Below are positions 1 through 5,503 of a DNA stretch of 5,503 bases, in pieces. Position 1 is the first letter of the stretch. The number at the start of each line of letters is the position of its first letter. Source of the DNA: JAJPJX01 sp964568355 (lineage in GTDB: Bacteria > Acidobacteriota > Terriglobia > Bryobacterales > Bryobacteraceae); NCBI GenBank assembly GCA_964568355.1, contig CAZMRK010000855.1, positions 1-5,503 on the forward strand, read 5' to 3'. The notes under the pieces were generated by a model. The model saw nothing but the letters and a program-made list of their open reading frames with translations. It was not told the DNA's origin and made no database searches. A program made the position numbers and the translations under genes.

Positions 1-1
1 T

Positions 2-142
2 GTGACGGTTGCGATCGATAACCTTGTTTACACGACTCCAACACCTGAACCCTGTTCCATCTCCCTCATACCCGCCGGTATATTTGGGGTATGGATGCTG
101 GCACGCCGCCGAAGGCGATTTCTCCGCATACTGTGCGGCTAA
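2..142 (+). CDS. C-terminal end of a PEP-CTERM (exosortase-sorted) exported protein, 5' truncated
   Basis: This frame is open from the first bases of the window to a TAA at 140-142 and gives 46 residues; the start lies outside the window. The visible tail reads IDNLVYTTPTPEP, then a hydrophobic stretch of about 17 residues (CSISLIPAGIFGVWMLA), then RRRRR and a short FLRILCG end. Pro-Glu-Pro, one transmembrane helix and an arginine cluster at the extreme C-terminus are the three parts of a PEP-CTERM signal. In that family the signal directs Sec-exported proteins to an EpsH/XrtA-type exosortase, which is thought to cleave near PEP, often in bacteria that make exopolysaccharide. The residues before it (VTVAIDNLVYTT) resemble the last strand of the beta-sandwich ectodomains often found on such proteins. 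The ectodomain is not in the window, so its function cannot be named. Two mild oddities are Cys directly after PEP and a seven-residue tail beyond the arginines. The same-strand gene at 258 begins 115 bases downstream. Confidence 0.8.
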   Translation: MTVAIDNLVYTTPTPEPCSISLIPAGIFGVWMLARRRRRFLRILCG

Positions 143-242
143 GGATGTTTCGCATCTCTCCCGTTTGATCCGCTTGCTTCACGCACGCGGTTGCGGAGGG
201 ATGCTGTGGTGTGGAATCCTACCAGCGAGCAGGAAAACCATC

Positions 243-247
243 GGAGG
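243..247 (+). promoter_or_regulatory. Ribosome binding site for the propeller gene; decides the start
   Basis: GGAGG lies 10 bases before the ATG at 258-260 and 13 before the adjacent ATG at 261-263. An in-frame GTG at 252-254 is only 4 bases away, too close for normal initiation, and an in-frame TAG at 249-251 rules out anything further upstream. The ATG at 258 is therefore the best start, with 261 a possible alternative. The rest of the 143-257 spacer shows no convincing -35/-10 pair. The gene may be read from a promoter inside or before the upstream PEP-CTERM gene. Confidence 0.7.
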
Positions 248-257
248 CTAGTGGTTC

Positions 258-3200
258 ATGATGTACGCCCGCACTGCTTGCGGAGTTCTTCTCGGCATGT
301 CGCTGGCGGTGCCAGCTTGGCAGGCGGCTGTCCGGCCGCCGGCGTTTCTGCAGAAATTGCCGCTGCGCTTCGAAGCGAATCGAGGCCAGGGAGGTACGAG
401 CGCTTCGTTTCTGGCGCGTGGTCCGAACTATACCCTGACGTTGTCCGCGGAAGGCAGCAGCCTTTCGTGGGTGGACACGGCGCGCGGCCGCGGCGCGCGG
501 ATCCATATGCGGCTCGCCGGAGCGCGGCCCGGGGTGCGGCTGGAGGGCGCTGATCCGCTGGCGACGCGAACCAGTTATTTCCGCGGCAGCGATCCGGCGA
601 GCTGGCTGGCGGACGTGCCGGTCTACGGCCGGGTGAACTATGGCGAAGTGTATCCCGGAGTGGGCCTGACGTTTTACGGAAAAAACGGCGCGCTCGAATA
701 TGATTTCGTGGTGCAGCCGGGCGCCGATCCCGGGAAGATCCGCCTGCAGGTGGGGGGAGCGCGCCGGGTTCGCCTGGATTCCAATGGAAACCTGGTTCTG
801 AGTACCGAGGCCGGCGACGTGCGCTGGGAAAAGCCGGAGGTCTATCAGACAGCCAGCGGAGCACGGCGACCGGTGGCGGGGCGGTTCCGGCTGGCCGGCA
901 GGAACACAGTGGCCTTCGTGCTGGGGCCTTATGACCGCAGCCGGGCGCTGGTGATCGACCCGGTGCTGAGCTTTGCAACGTATTTTGGAGCGAGCGGCAA
1001 CGATGCCGCTCGGGCGGTGGCGGCGGATTCCTCCGGGAACATGTACATCGCCGGATACACGACGTCGCAGGATCTGCCGGTGACCAGCGGCGCGCTACAG
1101 GCTGCCTACGGCGGGCAGACGACCAATTTCATGACCGGCGACGCGTTCGTAGCCAAGTTCAGCCCGACCGGCGCTCCCCTCTATGTGACGTATCTCGGCG
1201 GCAAGAACGACGACGTTGCGCTGGGGCTTGCGATCGACAAGAACGGCAATGCCTGGGTGACCGGGTACACCACGTCGGGAGACTTTCCGGTCAAGAATCC
1301 CTTTCAGCCGACCTTTCATGGCTCGGGCGGGAACGCCCGGCTGATCACGGGCGATGTATTCGTAGCGGGAATCAATGCTGCCGGGAACCAACTGTTGTAT
1401 GGCAGCTACCTGGGCGGTACGCTCGACGACGCGGGCACGGCGATCACCCTAGATGCCGGCGGGAACCTGTTCCTCACGGGAACGACGCTTTCGGTGAATT
1501 TTCCGGTGAGCGCGAGGGCCGCGCAGCCCACGCGGAAAGGCGCCGGCGGCCAGCCGACCCTTCCCGATCCCGCGAATTATCAGGCCTTCAACGCCGGCGA
1601 TGCCTTTGTGGTCAAGCTGGACCCCACCAAGACGCTGGATGCGCAAATGGTCTACGGCACGTACGTGGGCGGCAGCCTGGATGATGCACCGCTGGCCATC
1701 GCGGTGGATGCGAGCGGCTATGCCTGTATCGCCGGATATACGCTGTCGCGCGATTTCCCGGTTACCCCTGGCGCGCTGCAAAGCACCTATAAGGAAGCGG
1801 ACATCCGGAATAACCGGTTCTACAACCTGGGAGACGGCTTCGTGGCGAAGATCGCCGCGGATGGATCGCAGATCGCAGCGGCTACCTATTTGGGAGGCCG
1901 GGGCGACGACGGAATATTCGCTCTGGCCCTGGATGCCAGCGGAAACGTGTACGTCACCGGGGTGACCGATTCCTCGGATTTTCCAGTGACGCAAGACGCT
2001 CTGCAAACGCGGTACGGAGGACCTACCTTGATCAGTAACGCGGACCAACTGTTGGGGGATGCCTTCGTGACCAAGCTCAAAGCCAATTTGACCGGCCTGG
2101 TGTTCTCCACTTTTCTGGGCGGAGACAAAGACGACGCGGGGGCTGCGATTGCGGTGGACGTAAGCGGCAGCGTGTACGTGGCGGGCCTAACCAACTCCGC
2201 CACTTTCCCGCTGAGTTCCGACGCGGCGCAGAATACCTTTGGCGGCGCCGGCGCGCAGAATGCCAACCAGTTGCTGGGCGATGGATTTCTGGCGCGCCTG
2301 AATTCCACCGGGGCGGCGCTGAGCTACAGCACATTTCTGGGCGGCAATGCGGATGATGTGATTGCAGGGATGGCGATCGATGGCGCAGGCAATGTGTACG
2401 TGACCGGATCTACGGTGTCCACCAACTTCCCGGTGACGAGCGGCGCCTACCAGAGCAGCTATCACACGATCGGCGACGCAGCCCAGGGGCGGATACACGG
2501 ACACGCGTTCGCGGCGCGCTACTCCGGATTTCCGGTCGGCACGGCGCCGGCGATATCTCTGACTGCGATCACGAATGCCGCCAATTATGTGGCGGGGAAG
2601 GTTTCGCCCGGTATGGTGTTTACCGCATTCGGCGCCGGAATCGGCCCGAACGATCTGGCGTATGCGACGTTTGTTCCGGATGGACACCTGCTGACCACTT
2701 CTACTGGCGGGACGCGTTTTCTATTCGGCAATACCCCGGCGCCGATGGTGTATGCCTCGGCGATGCAATCGAGCGGCATTGTGCCGTATGATGTGGCCGG
2801 CAAGAGCACCGTGGAGGTGCGGGCCGAATACAACGGCCAGACCTCGAACCCCATTACACTCCAGGTAGCGCCTTCGGTGCCGGGCTTGTTTTCGCTCGAT
2901 CAGAGCGGACAGGGCCCGGGCGCCGTTTTCAACCAGGACAATACGCTGAACGCGGCCACGAACGGCGCCCGCCAGGGAGAGTTGATCCAGATCTTCGGTA
3001 CCGGGGAAGGACAGACCGACCCGGCCGTCGTCGATGGGTTGGTGACGACCTGGCCGGCTCCCAGGCCCGTGCTGCCTCTCACGGTGACCATTGGCGGTGT
3101 GCCGGCGGTTGCTGAATACTTCGGAGAGGTTCCCAAGATAGCGTCGGGCGTCTTTCAGGTGAACGTCAGGATTCCGATGACCGTGATCAATGGCGTGCAT

Positions 3201-3266
3201 GAGGTGAAGGTCACGATCGGAAATGCGACGAGCCAGCCGGGTTTGACGGTTGTGGTGGGGCCGTAG
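258..3266 (+). CDS. Secreted seven-bladed SBBP beta-propeller protein with DUF7948-like N-terminus and Solibacter-type (TIGR03437-like) C-terminal domain
   Basis: The product has 1002 residues. Residues 1-20 look like a Sec signal peptide: Arg5, a hydrophobic core, and a likely cut after V-P-A20. Residues 34-235 carry a DUF7948-like domain, opening with LPLRFEANRGQ and including LEYDFVVQPGADP and ALVIDPVLSF. Residues 235-756 hold seven SBBP repeats (family name: seven-bladed beta-propeller), each with a L/V/F-G-G/A start, a Asp-Asp or similar pair, D-x-x-G-N-x-Y-V-x-G-like and F-P-V elements. The final GHAFAARYS strand could pair with the first VLSFATYF strand to close the ring. Residues 764-1000 match the TIGR03437 pattern: ITNAANY, SPGMVFTAFGAGI, PAPMVYAS, VPYDVAG, PSVPGLF, GELIQIFGTGEGQ, TIGGVPA and SGVFQVNV. 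No catalytic motif is visible. Proteins of this architecture are numerous in Solibacter-like acidobacteria and have no established function; an extracellular binding or scaffold role is inference. The mature part has a single cysteine (C490), so no internal disulfide is possible. The gene appears intact, with no frameshift. Confidence 0.93.
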   Translation: MMYARTACGVLLGMSLAVPAWQAAVRPPAFLQKLPLRFEANRGQGGTSASFLARGPNYTLTLSAEGSSLSWVDTARGRGARIHMRLAGARPGVRLEGADPLATRTSYFRGSDPASWLADVPVYGRVNYGEVYPGVGLTFYGKNGALEYDFVVQPGADPGKIRLQVGGARRVRLDSNGNLVLSTEAGDVRWEKPEVYQTASGARRPVAGRFRLAGRNTVAFVLGPYDRSRALVIDPVLSFATYFGASGNDAARAVAADSSGNMYIAGYTTSQDLPVTSGALQAAYGGQTTNFMTGDAFVAKFSPTGAPLYVTYLGGKNDDVALGLAIDKNGNAWVTGYTTSGDFPVKNPFQPTFHGSGGNARLITGDVFVAGINAAGNQLLYGSYLGGTLDDAGTAITLDAGGNLFLTGTTLSVNFPVSARAAQPTRKGAGGQPTLPDPANYQAFNAGDAFVVKLDPTKTLDAQMVYGTYVGGSLDDAPLAIAVDASGYACIAGYTLSRDFPVTPGALQSTYKEADIRNNRFYNLGDGFVAKIAADGSQIAAATYLGGRGDDGIFALALDASGNVYVTGVTDSSDFPVTQDALQTRYGGPTLISNADQLLGDAFVTKLKANLTGLVFSTFLGGDKDDAGAAIAVDVSGSVYVAGLTNSATFPLSSDAAQNTFGGAGAQNANQLLGDGFLARLNSTGAALSYSTFLGGNADDVIAGMAIDGAGNVYVTGSTVSTNFPVTSGAYQSSYHTIGDAAQGRIHGHAFAARYSGFPVGTAPAISLTAITNAANYVAGKVSPGMVFTAFGAGIGPNDLAYATFVPDGHLLTTSTGGTRFLFGNTPAPMVYASAMQSSGIVPYDVAGKSTVEVRAEYNGQTSNPITLQVAPSVPGLFSLDQSGQGPGAVFNQDNTLNAATNGARQGELIQIFGTGEGQTDPAVVDGLVTTWPAPRPVLPLTVTIGGVPAVAEYFGEVPKIASGVFQVNVRIPMTVINGVHEVKVTIGNATSQPGLTVVVGP
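960..2525 (+). repeat. Seven SBBP-type repeats encoded in tandem (one complete propeller)
   Basis: These are protein-level repeats inside the large forward gene. The anchor tripeptide (LGG or its equivalent FGA/VGG) begins at residues 243, 313, 385, 470, 545, 620 and 694, giving periods of 70, 72, 85, 75, 75 and 74 residues. Each unit then has D-D or N-D-A, an A/L-I/V-D-x-x-G-N/S/Y turn, a Y/W-V/I-x-G strand, and N/D-F-P-V/L. A G-D-A/G/V-F-V strand leads into the next unit. The DNA of the units has diverged, so this is an old duplication series and not a satellite or a recombination-prone array. Seven copies is what one closed propeller needs. Confidence 0.88.
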
Positions 3267-3293
3267 GAACCTCCGCCAGCCCCGCCGAGGTTC
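3267..3293. terminator. Inverted repeat between convergent genes, possible weak bidirectional terminator
   Basis: GAACCTC at 3267-3273 is perfectly complementary to GAGGTTC at 3287-3293, giving a 7-bp stem with a 13-base C-rich loop. It starts directly after the TAG of the propeller gene and lies 68 bases beyond the stop of the convergent glycosidase-like gene. No T-tract follows on either strand, so it does not meet the usual intrinsic terminator pattern. A second, longer-range pairing is possible between CCGCCGA (3282-3288) and TCGGCGG (3322-3328). The position suits a terminator, but the structure alone is weak evidence. Confidence 0.3.
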
Positions 3294-3360
3294 GACCAGA
3301 CTAAGATCCGGCTGTCGCGGTTCGGCGGCGGAACGGAACTGCGCGCGTAAGCAAGCGGCT

Positions 3361-5466
3361 TCAGCCTGCGCTGGCGCGGAGCATTTCGTGGGCTAAGCCG
3401 GCGCTGCTGAACGCTCCGATGGATTGCCCTGCCAAGGCCATGGGGATCGACCAGATGGCCTGGTTCGAGTAGTAGTCGTCACCCCACAGGGGCAGGCCCG
3501 TATCGCCGTAGAGCAGGCAGCGCTGGTTCCAGGGTGCGCGCGTTTTCACTGCCATGGCTTCGTAGAGGCGGCGGGCTACTTCGATTCCGGCCTCGCGGCG
3601 GCCATGATAGAGCAGCGTTGCGGCGGCGCAGAGGTTCTCACCCACAAAGATATTCATTCCGAAATCGCCGGAGGGATGGATCCGCGTGTCGTAAGGCTTG
3701 CCGTCGGCGGTCACGCCATTGATCAGGCCGTAGGACGTGGCGCGCAGGTTGAGCCGTTCGATGGATGCGAGCGCGGCGGCGATGCGTCCGGCCGGCAGCA
3801 CTTCCGGCAAACCTGCCGTCCTGGCGCACCACTCGCCCATCAACTGATTGGCCAGGCAGACATCGTTGCTGGTATGTTTTTCGGCGTCGCTCCAGAGACG
3901 GTAGTAGGAACCGTTCCACAGGCGCTCTTCAAAGCTGCGCTGCGCGCGCGCCAGGCGAGTGGAGCATTCCGCGGAAAATTCCCGGTCGCCGGCGAGGTCG
4001 GCCAGGGCTTTTCCCGAGGCCAGGGTCGCGAGCCAGGTGCCGGCCACGTAGCTGGAGTTTCCTTCCCAAGGCCAGACGTCGTAGAACTGGTTGGCTGGCC
4101 ACGCCTCCCCGGGGCGCACGTGAGCCTGTTCGTGGACCAGGCCGGATCCATCGTCGTCCAGCGAGTATTGATAGCGGATGGCGCGCCTGGCTGAATCATA
4201 GAAGTGTTCGAACTGGCGGCGGTCGCCGGTGCGCAGGTACAGGCGATAGATCATCTGCGCGTACTGCCCGGAGTTCAGCGGATGCTGGCAGTGGTAGCGC
4301 GGATCGCGCATGCTGGTGTTCTGTCCGAAGCAGAAGGGCACCTCCCCGTCGGCGATCTGGAAATGGCGGAATGCCTCGAGGGTGGTGAATTCCAGTTCGG
4401 GGAAGAACAGCAGCAGGGGGAAGTGGCCGTGAATGCGGCACACCATGGTTTCGACGATGGGGCAGCCCGTGTGGCTTTCGCTGTGCGTAAACCAGCCGTT
4501 CTCGCCCCACCACTCGTCCTTGCGCGTGCGCGCGATCCATACGGAGTTCTTGGCCAGGCTGTAGAAGCTCTGTACCAGCCAGTCCTGGAGCCAGCCGGGC
4601 AGGTCGCTGCGGTAGACCACCGCCTGCCAGGCCAGCACCCGCCGCAACAGGGTCTCGTGCTGGCGCAAGGCCTGTTCGGCGGCCTCTCCGGCGTCGCGAA
4701 AACGCCCGGAGTAGCGATTGAAGTGCAGCTCGCTGCCCTTGTCGCGCCAGGACGGAGCATACCAGGCCACGGCGAAGCGCACGCGCCGCCTCTCGCCGGG
4801 AGCCAGCCGGAGATCGAGCGCATAGCTCCCCTTGGCCGCATCCTTTTCCTGTACGCCCTCGCCGCGCACGGCCAGCGAGGCCCCAGCCGGCGCCTCCGGA
4901 AATTGCAGGCCGAGCGCCAGCGGCAGCGCCTCGCCGCCGTGATTGTGAAGTTCGATCTCGAACAGCGCGGCGGGCAGGTTGGATGCGGCGGCATCGCCTA
5001 CGACGAGCGGGGAAAAGGCACGCAGGCCCAGGCGCAGCGGAAGCTCGCCGAATTCGGCACGCAGGTCGGCAACCGGATAGTGCCCCCAGTACGAAATGCG
5101 CGCGGAGGAGAGCGGTACGCGGCGCGTGCCGGCACAGAGGTACAGCCAGTCGGCGAAGATACGTTTGGGAGGAACGAGGTCGTTGAAGATGGAGCACAGG
5201 CCGATCTTCCCGGTGCCTTCGAGCGTGAAATAGCCCGTGCCCAGTCCCCCCAGCGGGACGCCGCTGTCCAGGCGCGCGCCTTCAAAGACGAAGGCCGGCA
5301 CCGGAGCGGAGAAACCGTCCGCCGCCAGCCGGCTCCACTGGTGCCGCGCCGCGGAGTCTGGAAAAGGCCACTCGCCCGCGGCCGGCTGTTTCGGCGCCGC
5401 GGCAGCCAGATTCAGGCCCATGGCCGCGCCGCTCCCCAACGTGGTCAGCACATCGCGTCGTCGCAT
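3361..5466 (-). CDS. Tat-exported GH116-family (GBA2-like, DUF608) glycoside hydrolase-like protein with altered active-site residues
   Basis: The product has 701 residues, somewhat shorter than characterised GH116 enzymes (roughly 800-930). Residues 1-24 form a twin-arginine signal (RRRDVL, a weakly hydrophobic stretch, then AAAA), so a folded protein would be exported to the periplasm. Residues 66-280 match the GH116 N-terminal beta-sandwich, opening with GVPLGGLGTGYFTLEGTGKI. Residues 295-685 form the (alpha/alpha)6 catalytic region: LLLFFPELEF (351-360), LDDDGSGL (436-443), FYDVWPWEGNSSY (461-473), ERLWNGSYY (514-522), ANQLMGEW (539-546) and NGVTADGKPYD (583-593). Known members are retaining beta-glucosidases or glucosylceramidases with a Glu nucleophile and an Asp acid/base. 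E330 (in HSES) aligns with the nucleophile, but N540 occupies the Asp position of the D-Q-x-x-G-x-W motif. The C-terminal Y-x-R-P-x-x-I-W motif reads YYSNQAIW. The fold assignment is strong; substrate and activity are uncertain. It is convergent with the propeller gene and has no visible Shine-Dalgarno sequence. Confidence 0.88.
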   Translation of the reverse strand: MRRRDVLTTLGSGAAMGLNLAAAAPKQPAAGEWPFPDSAARHQWSRLAADGFSAPVPAFVFEGARLDSGVPLGGLGTGYFTLEGTGKIGLCSIFNDLVPPKRIFADWLYLCAGTRRVPLSSARISYWGHYPVADLRAEFGELPLRLGLRAFSPLVVGDAAASNLPAALFEIELHNHGGEALPLALGLQFPEAPAGASLAVRGEGVQEKDAAKGSYALDLRLAPGERRRVRFAVAWYAPSWRDKGSELHFNRYSGRFRDAGEAAEQALRQHETLLRRVLAWQAVVYRSDLPGWLQDWLVQSFYSLAKNSVWIARTRKDEWWGENGWFTHSESHTGCPIVETMVCRIHGHFPLLLFFPELEFTTLEAFRHFQIADGEVPFCFGQNTSMRDPRYHCQHPLNSGQYAQMIYRLYLRTGDRRQFEHFYDSARRAIRYQYSLDDDGSGLVHEQAHVRPGEAWPANQFYDVWPWEGNSSYVAGTWLATLASGKALADLAGDREFSAECSTRLARAQRSFEERLWNGSYYRLWSDAEKHTSNDVCLANQLMGEWCARTAGLPEVLPAGRIAAALASIERLNLRATSYGLINGVTADGKPYDTRIHPSGDFGMNIFVGENLCAAATLLYHGRREAGIEVARRLYEAMAVKTRAPWNQRCLLYGDTGLPLWGDDYYSNQAIWSIPMALAGQSIGAFSSAGLAHEMLRASAG

Positions 5467-5472
5467 GTATCG

Positions 5473-5501
5473 ATACTAATGTAGTGCGTCGCAGATTTCA
5501 C
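5473..5501 (-). promoter_or_regulatory. Candidate promoter for the GH116-like gene, leaderless arrangement
   Basis: Read on the minus strand, GTGAAA (5501-5496) resembles a -35 box with 4 of 6 consensus bases. A 17-base spacer follows, then TAGTAT (5478-5473), a -10 box with 4 of 6. Six bases separate the -10 box from the ATG, which would put transcription start at or next to the start codon. The same interval has no purine-rich ribosome binding site, consistent with a leaderless mRNA. Both boxes are imperfect and the window ends two bases beyond the -35 box, so this is tentative. Confidence 0.35.
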
Positions 5502-5503
5502 GC

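Noticed and set aside
67..93. Inverted repeat CATACCC/GGGTATG with an embedded TATATT, resembling an operator plus a -10 box
   Set aside because: It lies inside the PEP-CTERM coding sequence (the IPAGIFGVWM region), and no acceptable -35 box is found 16-18 bases upstream. The symmetry is most likely a coding by-product.
124..156. Small hairpins CCGCA/TGCGG (124-138) and GATG/CATC (144-156) around the stop of the upstream gene, as a terminator
   Set aside because: The stems are only 4-5 bp, the first lies in coding sequence, and only a short TTT is present. This is not enough to call termination.
9..251. 80-codon forward frame covering the left intergenic region
   Set aside because: It overlaps the PEP-CTERM coding tail in another frame, has no ribosome binding site and no recognisable motif.
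960..2525. Repeat array as a CRISPR or DNA satellite
   Set aside because: The periodicity is at protein level (70-85 residues) with diverged DNA and an uninterrupted reading frame.
258..3266. Propeller protein as an NHL or quinoprotein dehydrogenase enzyme
   Set aside because: The D-x-x-G-N and F-P-V repeat pattern and the N- and C-terminal domains fit the SBBP/TIGR03437 architecture. No cofactor or catalytic motif was seen.
4204..5484. A 426-codon open frame antisense to the GH116-like gene, and similar long frames opposite the propeller gene
   Set aside because: GC-rich codon use removes stops from opposing frames. The translations are low-complexity, rich in Arg, Ala and Gly, and show no domain, whereas the opposite strand encodes clear protein families.

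Overview
The window suggests a high-GC acidobacterium of the Solibacter/Bryobacterales type. The strongest sign is the large forward gene. It joins an N-terminal DUF7948-like domain, seven SBBP-type propeller repeats and a C-terminal domain resembling TIGR03437 ('Solibacter uncharacterized C-terminal domain'), a combination known mainly from that group. A PEP-CTERM sorting tail and a Tat-exported GH116-like enzyme fit the same assignment. The taxonomy is inferred from protein families, not from a marker gene.

Layout: (1) Bases 2-142 (+) are the last 46 codons of a gene that starts outside the window. Its C-terminus has PEP, then a hydrophobic helix, then five arginines, which is a PEP-CTERM/exosortase sorting signal. 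(2) Bases 143-257 are a 115-base spacer with no convincing promoter and a good GGAGG ribosome binding site. (3) Bases 258-3266 (+) encode a 1002-residue secreted beta-propeller protein. (4) Bases 3267-3360 are a 94-base gap between convergent genes, holding a GC-rich inverted repeat without a T-tract. (5) Bases 3361-5466 (-) encode a 701-residue Tat-signal protein of the GH116 (GBA2-like, DUF608) family. (6) Bases 5467-5503 hold a plausible promoter placed so that this gene would give a leaderless mRNA.

How the genes may work together: all three products appear to be exported, by exosortase sorting, Sec and Tat respectively, so this is a cell-envelope or extracellular neighbourhood. The two forward genes could be co-transcribed. 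The glycosidase-like gene is convergent and has its own promoter. No shared pathway can be shown from the sequence.

The point most worth following up is the GH116-like protein. The fold landmarks and the nucleophile-position Glu (E330) are present. However, the residue aligning with the catalytic acid/base Asp is Asn (N540), and the family's C-terminal substrate-binding arginine position also differs. It is therefore either a divergent clade with altered chemistry or substrate, or a non-hydrolytic relative. I found no RNA genes, CRISPR arrays, insertion sequences or phage genes.
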